Shown here: in pieces, positions 37,499 to 46,903 of the stretch
Layout of the letters: the number at the start of each line of letters is the position of its first letter
Position numbering within the stretch: the stretch's first letter is position 1
Assembly: GCA_026983775.1 (NCBI GenBank)
Contig: JALSTK010000109.1
Span: 62,001-126,000, forward strand
Origin: Calditrichia bacterium
GTDB lineage: Bacteria > Calditrichota > Calditrichia > Calditrichales > Calditrichaceae
Length of the DNA stretch: 64,000 nt
Direction of reading: 5' to 3'
Notes under the pieces: generated by a model
Told to the model about the DNA's origin: nothing
Seen by the model: the letters and a program-made list of their open reading frames with translations, nothing else
The model's database searches: none
Translations under genes and position numbers: made by a program

Positions 37499-38974
37499 CT
37501 ACTTTGGCACGTTTTTTAAAAATTGGTTTACTTTTTTCTGAGTAATTTCGATAAGAGCTTCGGCAATCCGGTAATTTCCCTGATCCAGATTCTGCTGAAT
37601 GGTATTCAAAATATGGCTCATAAACTTTTGAAAAGCCAGAACGTAAGGGGAAGTACCATTCGAGGCGGATATTTTTTGCAGCACGAATTGTAAATGCCGA
37701 TACCGATCGTTGAGTTGCTTTATATCCCGACTGCTATACTGTTTTTCTTTTGTGTTGATGGTAAGCCGGTTGATTAAACGAACTCCAAACCGAAGATAAC
37801 TTAAAGCCAAACGCGGATGTCCGTTTTCCCGGGCTCTTCTTGCCTGAAAAATGAGTCGTTTAACCTGATCCTGCAAAGTAGCATCCAACCGGGGGAAATG
37901 GGAAGCTTGTAATTTCAACAGCTTCTCAACCTCGGCAATCCGTTGTTCGATATCAGCGGATTCTTCACCTGTGGGGCCGGAGATAAAACGCAGTGCCTTT
38001 GTAGCCATACGTTGCGACAGACTTATCTGGGCTGATGCTTTCTCAAAACGATTTTGCTTTATATTGTTTTCAGCCGCCCTGGCAAATTGTCGCGCCTTGC
38101 GCAATAATTGCCGTCCGTTTGTATTCTCGGCTATAGCCGGTTCTAAAGAGCGAATATATTTATTTAAAGAGCGTAAGTTATTGGTTAACTGCTCCTTACG
38201 TCCCCGGCCGGATTTTTGATTAAGATCAATGGTACGATAGAGAAGGCGCTCACTGATCTGTAGTTGAATCAGGGCCTGTTTTGTTTTGCCCCGTTCCATT
38301 TGTTTGCGGGCATTTTCCATGAAGATTTTGGCCTTGTTCAAAAGCTGACGCGCATCGCTATTATCATTGACCGAAGTCGATATGTCACGATAGAGCTTCT
38401 GCATATCGATTAATTTCTGATTCAACACCTGTCCATTTTGTAAATCTACCGTTTTCCCTCTCACAATATCTATGGCTTTATTGGCAAAATAAAGAGCGAT
38501 TCTTTGAAATTCCTGCCCTCTGATAAAACGGGATTGCTTAAAAGACAGTGTAGCCTGTTCGAAAAAAGCCCTGGATTTATTGATCATATAACGCGCTTCG
38601 GGACTATGGGAAGATTGAACCAGGCGCTCTGCCTGATGAATCTGTTTTTCTACCTGGGTATATCCCTGTAAGGTGGGTTTAAAATAGAGTTGTCGCTCCA
38701 AAAAATCGGCCGTTTTCCTGGCTTTTTTAAAATATAACCAGGCTTCGTGGAAACGAAAACGCTGAAAGAGGGCAATCGCCTGATCCAGATCCGCCTCGGC
38801 CTTTTTGACGGCAGCAATTATTTTTGGAGCATGATATTGTTCAGCAAGCTTTTGGTAATACTGTAAACGCGCTCTCAGTTTCTGAACCGGACCGGCCCAG
38901 TTATTGTTTTGCTGGGAAAAGGAGAGCGTGACCAGAAATATCAGTAAAAAGCTTATGTAAACTATTTTTTTCAT
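37499..38974 (-). CDS. Secreted helical-repeat protein, function unknown
   Basis: 491 aa. Signal peptide MKKIVYISFLLIFLVTLSFSQ is followed by a wholly alpha-helical, lysine/arginine- and glutamine-rich protein. At least five to six degenerate repeats of about 75-80 residues recur, with patterns such as ARKQMERGKTKQALIQLQIS and ARAAENNIKQNRFEKASAQI. They resemble TPR-like or helical-bundle units. Probably periplasmic and a partner of the barrel encoded 13 bases downstream. I know of no named family. It begins about 110 bases past the lipoprotein gene, with a terminator at 39040-39069 between them. Confidence 0.7.
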   Translation of the reverse strand: MKKIVYISFLLIFLVTLSFSQQNNNWAGPVQKLRARLQYYQKLAEQYHAPKIIAAVKKAEADLDQAIALFQRFRFHEAWLYFKKARKTADFLERQLYFKPTLQGYTQVEKQIHQAERLVQSSHSPEARYMINKSRAFFEQATLSFKQSRFIRGQEFQRIALYFANKAIDIVRGKTVDLQNGQVLNQKLIDMQKLYRDISTSVNDNSDARQLLNKAKIFMENARKQMERGKTKQALIQLQISERLLYRTIDLNQKSGRGRKEQLTNNLRSLNKYIRSLEPAIAENTNGRQLLRKARQFARAAENNIKQNRFEKASAQISLSQRMATKALRFISGPTGEESADIEQRIAEVEKLLKLQASHFPRLDATLQDQVKRLIFQARRARENGHPRLALSYLRFGVRLINRLTINTKEKQYSSRDIKQLNDRYRHLQFVLQKISASNGTSPYVLAFQKFMSHILNTIQQNLDQGNYRIAEALIEITQKKVNQFLKNVPK

Positions 38975-39039
38975 TGTAATGCTGTTTCATTGTATCCGTT
39001 TAAATTATACACAATTTTAAACTTTTCCTCAAATGAAAA

Positions 39040-39069
39040 GATAAAAGGGTTCACCCGAAGGTGAACCCT
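39040..39069 (-). terminator. Intrinsic terminator after the lipoprotein gene
   Basis: Minus strand AGGGTTCACC-TTCG-GGTGAACCCT followed by TTTATCTTTT: a ten-base stem with a stable UUCG loop. It lies between the lipoprotein (39087-40055) and the helical-repeat protein. Confidence 0.9.
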
Positions 39070-39086
39070 GCTCTTGCTGCTTTATT

Positions 39087-40055
39087 TTAGAAAACCGTGA
39101 CGCGATAAGGAGTGGACCAGGTGGTTGAATTATAGGGATAGGTTTCTGCATCCGGATTTAAAATCGTTCCGTTATCAACCACGTCAATAACCGCATGATG
39201 AATTCCCGGTAATTGTTTAATGGTCCAGTTACCTTCATAGATGTTGTTTCCCTGGCCATCCTGACCTTTCCATTCAAAATAGTTGCGGCCAAAATTCCCT
39301 CTGTGATTCCGGCCGTATACCAGGCGGACCATTTCCGTCGCCTGCGTATTTTCCGGAAAAATAACCGGATTGGCCGTAGTGTTACGTACTTTTACACGAA
39401 GCCTGATATCGGTCCAGCGGCTGTAATTAAACATATTGGATCCTCTTTCAAAATAGGCCAGGGGATCCGTAATAGCCACCGTGTCATATCCGGCCGGCAT
39501 AATATCCAATTCAACAATTTCAACCGTATGGTTGGGTGAGGCTCCGTATTTTAAAGATACATCCGTAATTTTCCAGTTCTTACGGGGGACATCCGTATTA
39601 CGGAACTTACGCAAATGTACAATACGCTCCACTTCATGCTCGAGCGGTTTTGCATAGCGGTCAAAGGAAAAAGAATTGGAATCCATTCTTGCTTTAAAAA
39701 CAACGAACTTACCGATGAACTTTGTATACACATAGGCGGTTGCCGTCGAATCCGTGTCCAGCGTTACCTGAATACTTCGTTCTACAGGTTTGGTGCGAAT
39801 CCGTCCGTAGTGCAACTTAAACCTCGATGTTTTGGCCAGAGTGGTAGAACCGCCCAGCCAATTCGCGCCCTCCGTGGTGATATTGCTATCATCACTGTCA
39901 TCCAGGGCGTCGTAAAATAAATCCGTAGAATCCGCTAATATGGATTCAATCGCTGCTGTTTGATCGGAAGGTGGAGTCGTGTTGGTCGTGTTCTGTTGAC
40001 AAGCAGCCAACCAGATCAACGCAAAACCTAATAAAAAATATTTGAAAAACCTCAT
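39087..40055 (-). CDS. Predicted lipoprotein, function unknown
   Basis: 322 aa. Signal peptide with lipobox WLAAC places the lipidated cysteine at residue 19. A low-complexity QQNTTNTTPP linker follows, then a beta-rich domain with two halves: about 60-160 (KPVERSIQVTLDTDSTATAY) and about 200-320 (RVTVF end). RBS AGGAGG lies about six bases before the ATG. No recognised family. It has its own terminator and stands alone. Confidence 0.75.
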   Translation of the reverse strand: MRFFKYFLLGFALIWLAACQQNTTNTTPPSDQTAAIESILADSTDLFYDALDDSDDSNITTEGANWLGGSTTLAKTSRFKLHYGRIRTKPVERSIQVTLDTDSTATAYVYTKFIGKFVVFKARMDSNSFSFDRYAKPLEHEVERIVHLRKFRNTDVPRKNWKITDVSLKYGASPNHTVEIVELDIMPAGYDTVAITDPLAYFERGSNMFNYSRWTDIRLRVKVRNTTANPVIFPENTQATEMVRLVYGRNHRGNFGRNYFEWKGQDGQGNNIYEGNWTIKQLPGIHHAVIDVVDNGTILNPDAETYPYNSTTWSTPYRVTVF

Positions 40056-40288
40056 GATACATCCTCCTGATTTGTGTAACCTATGATTTAGCAGAGTTTT
40101 CCGGGCCCGCGGAATTTTCTCTCACATCTGCTTCCTGTTTTTACACAAATCATGCCAGGAAATTCGAATACCTTGCAACCTTATATAAAACAATGAATTA
40201 AAGTATGCTCGATTTTAGAAAATATTAAAAGGAATATCCATTGTGTACCAAACCGTACACCATACTGTACCAGGGGGAGCAGGTCGGG

Positions 40289-41290
40289 CTAAAGCTGCTT
40301 ACTTATTTCGCGTATCAGCAGATGAATGACTTCCCCTTTACTACCGGAAATCCGACACCCGGCAGCCCGGGCATGGCCCCCGCCGTCAAAGGCTTTGGCC
40401 ACCTGATTGACATCCACATCACTTTTGGAACGTAAACTTACTTTATGATAATTCTTTTTAACCTCCCGAATGAACAGCCCGACCTTTCCGTTACGGACCG
40501 CCACACTGTAATTGGCTAATTCTTCCACTTCACCCTGATTGGCTCCCTTAAAATCATTCAGATTTAAATAAATGACATTTACCTGACCATTCAGATATTC
40601 CTCCAGGGAGGCCAGACCCTTCCCAATGGTTTTAAGGGACGAAAAACTGTTCTCGAAGAAGATTCGGTTGGTTATTTTAGAAGGTTCCACACCGGCTTCC
40701 ACCATTTTGGCTCCAATGTCAAAATCCCTGGCCCGGGTATTTGAGAAAGAAAAACGCCCCGTATCATAAACAATACCGGTAAAGATGGCTTCAGCGAGAA
40801 AACGGTCGACAGGAATCTCCGATCGTTCCACAATCTCATAGACCATGGCTGCGGTTGAAGACGAATGTTCGTCAATCCATTCCAGATCACCCATTTGATC
40901 TTCGCTGGGGTGATGATCAATTTTAATAACATGATTCTTGGCAGGCAGTATTTTTTGCACATCACCGAGACGATCATAGCCGGGTACATCCAGAACAATA
41001 GCATTACAGACCGGATTTCCGTCCATTGTATAGTTGGATATGCCGTCATTCGCAAAATGAACGATCTTGTCGAAGTCTTTGAGATAATCCAGACGGCCGT
41101 CTTTTTTCTGATCATGGAGAACCATCATGGAATGTTTGCCCAATTTTTTCAATAAAAGATGTACGGCAATCATGGAAGCGATGGCATCACCATCCGCGTT
41201 GATATGTGCTGATAGTAGATAATTATCATTTTTTAAAATAAACTGAAGAATCTTCTGCGCAAAATCTTGCTGATTTGTTTCCATATACAC
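40289..41290 (-). CDS. DHH/DHHA1 phosphoesterase (NrnA-like)
   Basis: I place the start at GTG 41290 because GGAGG lies seven bases before it; this gives 333 aa. Starting at an upstream codon (to 41395) would add a hydrophobic stretch that is not typical of the family. Motif I HINADGDAIAS, motif III KIDHHPSED (the DHH signature) and the C-terminal DHHA1 GGGHARAAG are intact. NrnA-type enzymes remove nucleotides from short oligoribonucleotides and dephosphorylate pAp in the cytoplasm. It follows the lipoprotein's divergent 5' region and precedes a PAP2 gene on the same strand upstream, without overlap. Could also be a related c-di-AMP phosphodiesterase without membrane parts. Confidence 0.88.
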   Translation of the reverse strand: MYMETNQQDFAQKILQFILKNDNYLLSAHINADGDAIASMIAVHLLLKKLGKHSMMVLHDQKKDGRLDYLKDFDKIVHFANDGISNYTMDGNPVCNAIVLDVPGYDRLGDVQKILPAKNHVIKIDHHPSEDQMGDLEWIDEHSSSTAAMVYEIVERSEIPVDRFLAEAIFTGIVYDTGRFSFSNTRARDFDIGAKMVEAGVEPSKITNRIFFENSFSSLKTIGKGLASLEEYLNGQVNVIYLNLNDFKGANQGEVEELANYSVAVRNGKVGLFIREVKKNYHKVSLRSKSDVDVNQVAKAFDGGGHARAAGCRISGSKGEVIHLLIREISKQL

Positions 41291-41458
41291 GGGATACCCT
41301 CCGAAAAAGAGAGCGAATATAAGCATCATAAAAATAAAAATAAAATTTTTTTGGATTTCTATTGAATTCGTCACGAAAAAACCGCGTGCTGGCAAGTAGG
41401 ATATTTTATCGGTTTCTGTTCGACTACCGACAGAAAGGAGGCGGGCAAAAGGATTTTA

Positions 41459-42022
41459 TCAGCCCCGCGGATTAAATTTTTTAAGGGATGAACGACTTAG
41501 AAGCAACAGTACGATTTGCGCGTCTATCCATCCGACCAGGGCTCCGACCAGGATATCGAACGGATAGTGGACACCTACGGCCACTCTGGAATAAGCCACC
41601 AGGGCAGCCGACAACCAGAATATCCATTGATATCGTTTATAATAGGCAGAAAAGATCGTAGCCAGGGTAAAAAAATTAGCCGCATGAGACGAGGGCATTG
41701 AGAAGGACCCGCTTCGGTGCACTAACAGATGAAGCCCTTGCAAGACATTACAAGGCCGTACCCGATGGATCAGCGGTTTTAACAAGCGATTGACCGAAAC
41801 ATCCGTTAATACAACCGACAACAAAACAAGGATCAGCACCGCCTTTCCTTTTTTTCCACCCTTCCATAACAATAAAACAATAGCCGCGATCCAGACCGGC
41901 AGCCATGTATATTTGTCGGTAATAAAGGGCATCAGGATGTCAAACAGGGGATTGGCCAGATGTACATTAAAAAAGAAAAAGAGTCGGGTATCGATCTGAT
42001 TAAAATAAGCGAGCATCGTCAT
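41459..42022 (-). CDS. PAP2-family membrane phosphatase
   Basis: 187 aa with about five to six membrane helices. The three phosphatase motifs are KPLIHRVRP (motif 1), SMPSSHAANF (motif 2, catalytic His) and SRVAVGVHYPFD (motif 3). The family removes phosphate from lipid substrates such as undecaprenyl pyrophosphate or phosphatidic acid at the outer face of the inner membrane. The role here could be undecaprenyl phosphate recycling, though lipid A or phosphatidate is also possible. It lies 168 bases before the DHH gene on the same strand. Confidence 0.88.
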   Translation of the reverse strand: MTMLAYFNQIDTRLFFFFNVHLANPLFDILMPFITDKYTWLPVWIAAIVLLLWKGGKKGKAVLILVLLSVVLTDVSVNRLLKPLIHRVRPCNVLQGLHLLVHRSGSFSMPSSHAANFFTLATIFSAYYKRYQWIFWLSAALVAYSRVAVGVHYPFDILVGALVGWIDAQIVLLLLSRSSLKKFNPRG

Positions 42023-42407
42023 AAATTGTTTCCGAATGAAAGGGTAAAGCTTCTCAAGGAACTGCTCGATACGTCCCTGAGCATGTCTTTCCCCTTCACT
42101 TTTTAAGAAAAGGTGACCCCTTCTTTGGACAGAATCAACCTTGTTTCAATTAAATTAGGCAAAATACGCCTAAAAATAAAATAAATAATTTTCATTCCAT
42201 TAACCGAAAGGGAGCCCTCTTTCTTTGGAAAAGAGGATCGACCGGGAATTAGCGGGACAAGGTTAAAGAAATCCGCTTTGATTTATTCAGCCTGTATGAA
42301 TTTCCGATTCGTTTTTTGAGTTAGGTTACTAAATCTATCGGGCAGAAAATACGGTAAGTCTTCGGGAATAATAAGAGTATGCAGCTAAGTAACACCCTTA
42401 TTTGTAT
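42023..42407. other. Intergenic region before tRNA-Leu, no gene seen
   Basis: No credible reading frame in 385 bases. An inverted repeat CCTCTTT-N7-AAAGAGG lies at 42216-42236. This region is the 3' flank of the glycolytic transcript and the 5' flank of the PAP2 gene; no clear terminator with U tract was seen after the tRNA. Confidence 0.4.
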
Positions 42408-42496
42408 TGGTGCTGGAGGCGGGACTTGAACCCGCACGGGTATCTCACCCACTACCCCCTCAAGATAGCGTGTCTACCAAATTCCACCACTCCAGC
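42408..42496 (-). tRNA. tRNA-Leu(GAG)
   Basis: Acceptor GCTGGAG/CTCCAGC, discriminator A and an encoded CCA (42410-42408). The anticodon stem CTATC/GGTAG closes the loop TTGAGGG, giving anticodon GAG for CUC and CUU. A long variable arm of the class II type is present. It lies six bases past the secG stop, so it is probably co-transcribed with the glycolytic genes. Confidence 0.93.
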
Positions 42497-42502
42497 AATT
42501 TC

Positions 42503-42865
42503 TTATTTTTTAGGAGTCTGCGGTTGCTTCTGATTACCCTGACCGATCGGTGCCAAGGGAATATTCGGCATCGGTTGAGCCGCTTCTTTCTCGGCTCGTT
42601 TTTGAATCAGGCTCTGCTGAGCCTGCTGGGCTTCGGATTTATACATCATGCCGATTATAATGGCAAAAATAATATAGGCGGCAGCGATCCAACTTGTGGC
42701 TTTACTTAGAAAATCCGCGGCACCTCTTCCGCCGAAAACGGAAGAGCCTCCCATTCCACCGCCGATGGATCCGGCTAACCCCTGACCTTTTCCGGCCTGA
42801 AGTAAAATAACCACAACCATTACAAAACTAATCAGAATAAATAAAATAACTAAAAATGTATACAT
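42503..42865 (-). CDS. secG: Preprotein translocase subunit SecG
   Basis: 120 aa with two membrane helices: FLVILFILISFVMVVVILLQ and AAAYIIFAIIIGMMYK. The conserved loop AGKGQGLAGSIGGG, then FGGRGAADFLSKAT, lies between them, as in all SecG proteins. A hydrophilic proline/glutamine tail follows. SecG assists SecYE translocation at the inner membrane. It is the last protein gene of the gap-pgk-tpiA run, a linkage (tpiA-secG-tRNA-Leu) seen in many bacteria. Confidence 0.95.
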   Translation of the reverse strand: MYTFLVILFILISFVMVVVILLQAGKGQGLAGSIGGGMGGSSVFGGRGAADFLSKATSWIAAAYIIFAIIIGMMYKSEAQQAQQSLIQKRAEKEAAQPMPNIPLAPIGQGNQKQPQTPKK

Positions 42866-42939
42866 ATTTTCACATAGCTCCTACTCTATCATTTCGAGTC
42901 GGCAAATTTACAGAGAAAATCAGGGACGATCAAATTTTT

Positions 42940-43716
42940 TTACGCTTTAGTCAATCCCTCGGCAATATGAATGATGTCCGAAAAGGAATCTGCCTTCAGA
43001 CAGGCACCGCCCACCAGGGCTCCGTCAATATCATTTTGACTGAGAAGAGATTCTGCATTTCCCGGTTTTACGCTACCGCCATACTGAAGGGTAATTTCCT
43101 CGGCAACACCCGAACCGAACATTTTGCTCAGAATATTACGGATTAAAAGATGTACTTCCTGAGCCTGTTCGGGCGAAGCGGTTTTACCCGTTCCGATAGC
43201 CCAAATCGGTTCATAGGCAATAATCACTTTTTTCATCTGATCCGCCGATAATCCGACCAATCCCAATTCCACCTGAAGTTTTACCACCCGATCGGTTATG
43301 TTCTCTTCGCGTTCGTGCAGGGATTCTCCCACACAGACAATGGGCTTTAAGCCGTTTTCAAGAGCGGTCTTTATTTTTTTATTGACCGTATCATCGGTTT
43401 CTCCAAAATATTGCCTGCGTTCCGAGTGGCCGATGATTACATAACTCGCCCCCGTACTTTTAACCATGCCGGGACTGATTTCACCGGTGAAAGCCCCTTC
43501 CTTCTCCCAGTACATATTCTGGGCACCGAGTCCGATGTTCGTATCTTTGATGACTTCATAGACAGGGGCCAGGGCCGTGAAGGGAGGACAAATAATCATC
43601 CCTGTGCGGGTTATATCCGTGGTTTTAATGCGAATCTGATTGGCCAATTGCAACGCTTCGGAATTGGTCTTATGCATTTTCCAATTTCCGGCAATGATTA
43701 TTTTTCGACTCATCAT
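42940..43716 (-). CDS. tpiA: Triosephosphate isomerase
   Basis: 258 aa from ATG 43716; a second ATG immediately after is equally possible. Catalytic residues: N11 and K13 in AGNWKMHK, H97 in VIIGHSERR, E169 in AYEPIWAIGTGK, plus the phosphate loop GGSVKPGNA. It interconverts dihydroxyacetone phosphate and glyceraldehyde 3-phosphate in glycolysis. Lies 77 bases past pgk and 74 before secG on the same strand. Confidence 0.97.
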   Translation of the reverse strand: MMSRKIIIAGNWKMHKTNSEALQLANQIRIKTTDITRTGMIICPPFTALAPVYEVIKDTNIGLGAQNMYWEKEGAFTGEISPGMVKSTGASYVIIGHSERRQYFGETDDTVNKKIKTALENGLKPIVCVGESLHEREENITDRVVKLQVELGLVGLSADQMKKVIIAYEPIWAIGTGKTASPEQAQEVHLLIRNILSKMFGSGVAEEITLQYGGSVKPGNAESLLSQNDIDGALVGGACLKADSFSDIIHIAEGLTKA

Positions 43717-43793
43717 ATACTCCGATTTAACTTATTTTAATCCTGCATTTTCTACTGAACTGAACGTATTTTTAAGAAGAAAGTTCATTCCCT

Positions 43794-44990
43794 TCAAACT
43801 TCGCTCAAAGCCGCAATGCCCGGTAATTCTTTACCCTCCAAAAATTCCAGCGAAGCGCCGCCGCCTGTTGAAACATGTGTAAACCGCTCATCCATTCCAA
43901 ATTGACTGATTGCCGCCGCGGAATCTCCTCCTCCGATAACACTAGTGGCACCCTTCCGGGTCGCTTCGGCAATCGCCTCGGCCACAGCCCGGGTCCCTTT
44001 TGCAAAATTACTCATCTCGAAAACACCTAGCGGACCGTTCCAGACAATCGTTCTGGCTTTAGCGATTTCCTGCTTAAAAATTTCTATGGTTTGCGGCCCG
44101 ATATCCAGCCCCATAAAATCGGCCGGTATGGAATGTATATCCACAACCCTGGCTGGCGCTTCATTATCGAAGGCTGAGGCTATCTTAATATCCACAGGCA
44201 GAAGGAGCCGTACCCCTTTTCCCCGGGCCTCATCCAGAATTTCAGCGGCTAAAGAAATTTTATCCGCCTCCAGCAAGGAAGTACCGATTTCATATCCCTG
44301 AGCTTTAAAAAAGGTATAAGCCATACCTCCGCCGATAATCAGGGAGTCCACTTTACTGAATAAGTTACGGATGACATCAATTTTTCCGGAAATCTTTGCG
44401 CCACCCAAAATGGCCACATAGGGCCGTTCGGGATTACCCACCGCCTGACCTAAATATTTCAATTCTTTCTCGATTAAATAACCGGCGGCGGCTTGCTTAA
44501 AATAACGGGTGACCCCCACGGTGGAAGCATGGGCACGATGCGCCGTACCGAAAGCGTCGTTTACATAAACATCGGCGCCTGCGGCCAGCTGCCGGGCAAA
44601 TTCCGGATCATTGTCCGTTTCTTCTTTATGGAAACGCAGATTCTCCAGTAAGAGTACCTGCCCGGGCCGAAGGTCTGCCTTTAAAGCATCCACTTCTTTA
44701 CCCACACAATCGGCAGCCATGGTCACCGGACAGCCAAGCAGAGCCCTCAAACGCTCGGCGACCGGCTTTAAACGCAGCGCTTCCTTTATCTCACCTTTGG
44801 GCCGCCCCAAATGGCTGCACAAGATGGCACTACCGCCATCGGTTAGAATCTTCCGAATAGTCGGCAAGGAAGCCTTTATGCGGCGATCGTCGGTAATCTC
44901 CTGTCTATCGTTTAAGGGAACGTTAAAATCACAACGTACCAAAACTTTTTTTCCCTTAAGTGCTAATTGATCGATGGTCAATTTTGCCAT
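43794..44990 (-). CDS. pgk: Phosphoglycerate kinase
   Basis: 398 aa. Substrate loop RCDFNVPLND, arginine in HLGRPKGE, ATP-side hinge ILGGAKISGKIDVI and the C-terminal GGGDSAAAI are all intact. It transfers phosphate from 1,3-bisphosphoglycerate to ADP, the first ATP-yielding glycolytic step. It lies between gap and tpiA, the usual bacterial order. A hairpin between gap and pgk (45021-45045) may lower pgk expression relative to gap. Confidence 0.97.
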   Translation of the reverse strand: MAKLTIDQLALKGKKVLVRCDFNVPLNDRQEITDDRRIKASLPTIRKILTDGGSAILCSHLGRPKGEIKEALRLKPVAERLRALLGCPVTMAADCVGKEVDALKADLRPGQVLLLENLRFHKEETDNDPEFARQLAAGADVYVNDAFGTAHRAHASTVGVTRYFKQAAAGYLIEKELKYLGQAVGNPERPYVAILGGAKISGKIDVIRNLFSKVDSLIIGGGMAYTFFKAQGYEIGTSLLEADKISLAAEILDEARGKGVRLLLPVDIKIASAFDNEAPARVVDIHSIPADFMGLDIGPQTIEIFKQEIAKARTIVWNGPLGVFEMSNFAKGTRAVAEAIAEATRKGATSVIGGGDSAAAISQFGMDERFTHVSTGGGASLEFLEGKELPGIAALSEV

Positions 44991-45020
44991 TTTTCTACCT
45001 TCTACTAAATTGGTTCATAC

Positions 45021-45045
45021 AAAAAGAGGCCGGTCTCCCAGCCTC
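45021..45045 (-). terminator. Terminator or attenuator between gap and pgk
   Basis: Minus strand GAGGC-N10-GCCTC followed by five T. The short stem suggests partial termination inside the operon, leaving gap more abundant than pgk-tpiA. Confidence 0.6.
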
Positions 45046-45055
45046 AAATCTTGTT

Positions 45056-46057
45056 TTAAAGGGTTGCCATTTTTTTCAATAAATCGAAAGCTCTGTTCGA
45101 ATAGCCCCATTCATTATCATACCAGGAAAGAACTTTGACCATGTTCCCGTCGATCACATAGGTGGACAGACTGTCGAAAATGCTGGAATGAGGGTTATTG
45201 ATAATATCGATCGATACAATCGGGTCCTCGCAGTATTCGAGGATGCCCTTCATAGGTCCTTCTGCATATTTTTTAAAGGCGGCATTCACCTCATCCATAG
45301 TGACATCCTTTTTAAGATCCGCCACAAAATCCACAATGGCACCATCGGAGATAGGAATACGCATCGACATGCCGTTCAATTTGCCATTCAGCTCGGGAAT
45401 CACCTTGCCAATGGCTATGGCAGCACCGGTTGTGGTTGGAATCAGATTCACACCGGCTGCTCTGGCTCTGCGCAGATCACTGTGCGGCAGGTCCAGAATA
45501 CGCTGGTCATTGGTGTAGGCATGAACGGTAGTCATCAGACCTCGGTTAATGCCAAAAGTATCGTTGAGTACTTTTACCAGAGGGCCGAAACAATTGGTCG
45601 TACAGGAAGCGTTCGACACGATTTGATCTTCCGGTTTTAAATCATCGTCATTAACCCCCAGTACAATGGTGCGGTCTATTTCATCTTTAGCCGGTACGGT
45701 TAACAGTACTTTTCTGGCCCCGGCCTCCAAATGCATGGCGATCTGAGCTCTTTTACGGAATACACCCGTCGATTCGATCACAATATCCACGCCCATTTCC
45801 TTCCAGGGCAAATTTTTGGGATCCCGTTCTTCGAAAACTTTCACCTTACGATCGCCGGCAACCAGCGTGTCGCCGGAAAAATGAACTTCATCCGGATAAC
45901 GACCATGAACGGAATCGTATTTTAACAAATGAGCCAGGGTTTTGGCGTCCGTTAAATCATTAATAGCTACAAATTCCACATCCTTATCATGACGAGCCGC
46001 CTTAAAAATCAATCTTCCGATCCGACCGAAACCGTTAATCGCTACTTTAATACTCAT
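45056..46057 (-). CDS. gapA: Glyceraldehyde-3-phosphate dehydrogenase
   Basis: 333 aa type I GAPDH. NAD site INGFGRIGRLIFKA (7-20), catalytic C152 in SNASCTTNCFGP and its partner H179 in TTVHAYTNDQ are intact; NDLTDAKTL with Asp near residue 34 points to NAD rather than NADP preference. It oxidises glyceraldehyde 3-phosphate to 1,3-bisphosphoglycerate. First gene of the gap-pgk-tpiA-secG-tRNA-Leu series. RBS GGAG lies a few bases before the ATG. Confidence 0.97.
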   Translation of the reverse strand: MSIKVAINGFGRIGRLIFKAARHDKDVEFVAINDLTDAKTLAHLLKYDSVHGRYPDEVHFSGDTLVAGDRKVKVFEERDPKNLPWKEMGVDIVIESTGVFRKRAQIAMHLEAGARKVLLTVPAKDEIDRTIVLGVNDDDLKPEDQIVSNASCTTNCFGPLVKVLNDTFGINRGLMTTVHAYTNDQRILDLPHSDLRRARAAGVNLIPTTTGAAIAIGKVIPELNGKLNGMSMRIPISDGAIVDFVADLKKDVTMDEVNAAFKKYAEGPMKGILEYCEDPIVSIDIINNPHSSIFDSLSTYVIDGNMVKVLSWYDNEWGYSNRAFDLLKKMATL

Positions 46058-46903
46058 TTTGGAACTCCTTCATATTGTTAACATGATCTGTTTTATTACT
46101 TAGTATCTTCAATCTTTTCATAGATTTTCAAACTAAAAAAAGGTTGATCTTTAGTCAAGTAAAAATATTATTACCTTGAACAATTACTGTTTTTTTGAAA
46201 CACTGGTAAATTTAAACGAATTTGCAGTGATAGCTTATCCCTTCCCACAATCATTCCGAAGGCGTGAGCTACAAATTCCCCCTCGCTTTTAAAAAAGGCT
46301 CTACCGGGTTTCTTGTGAAGCCGTATATTAATAAAGACTGATAAAAGGAATGAAACAATTTTTTATGGTTTCGTTTATCTTGTATTTAAAAACAATAGTA
46401 TCCGAAGGATACGAATATGAGTAGCCACAGGCTTGGCCTGTGGTAAAGCGGAAAAATAGAGCGCGACGCTGAAGGCGTCGAATGTGGAACACAGAGCATG
46501 CTATCCAAATAGGAGACCGTATACATTGAAAGGCCTGGTTTATTTTACCGCTTTGCGGTAATCCTATTCGGTTGCATCTTGCCCACAGGCTTAGCTCCTG
46601 CCCGGAGGCTGACGGGTGCGGCTATTCATATTCCATCACTTCGTGATGATTTGAGAATGCGGCCTTTAGCCACAAGAAACCCAATAGGGCCAAAAAAGAA
46701 AAAGGGGCGCGTTGTTTTTTCAGGAAATTCAACGGCATAACCTATTGTATGTACATTGCTTATGTGTCTATCATCCATACAGTTTGGATACCTTTCATAA
46801 AAAATTTATTCCTCTTACTTTCATTCTCTAAAATGTTAAATGATTTGCCTCATTATGGACAATAATTTATATTTCTTTAATTTTATTAAAGTTAAAGGTT
46901 TCA
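46058..46903. other. Long intergenic region (846 bases) with hairpin element
   Basis: Divergent promoters of gapA and the purine deaminase must lie here. I see no credible gene. The central part holds the hairpin-rich element 46398-46648. The 5' flank of the deaminase is very AT-rich (46800-46900), and the deaminase has no strong ribosome site (AAAGG about ten bases before ATG). Confidence 0.6.
46398..46648. repeat. REPIN-like hairpin element with inverted ends
   Basis: Perfect hairpins follow in series: GTATCC-GAA-GGATAC (46398-46412), CCACAGGC-TTG-GCCTGTGG (46425-46443), CGACGC-TGAAG-GCGTCG (46464-46480), TTACCGC-TTT-GCGGTAA (46545-46561) and CATCAC-TTC-GTGATG (46634-46648). GAATATGAGTAGCC at 46413-46426 recurs inverted as GGCTATTCATATTC at about 46620-46633, so the element is roughly mirror-symmetric like two REP units facing each other. 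Confidence 0.7.

Noticed and set aside
41291-41395. Hydrophobic N-terminal extension of the DHH phosphoesterase as a membrane anchor
   Set aside because: GGAGG lies seven bases before GTG 41290, and family members start there; the upstream part has no ribosome site.
45188-45640. 150-codon plus-strand frame inside gapA
   Set aside because: Antisense shadow of GAPDH with no ribosome site.
46398-46648. Riboswitch for the purine deaminase operon
   Set aside because: Hairpin series lies over 250 bases upstream, is mirror-symmetric and matches no known aptamer; a dispersed repeat is simpler.
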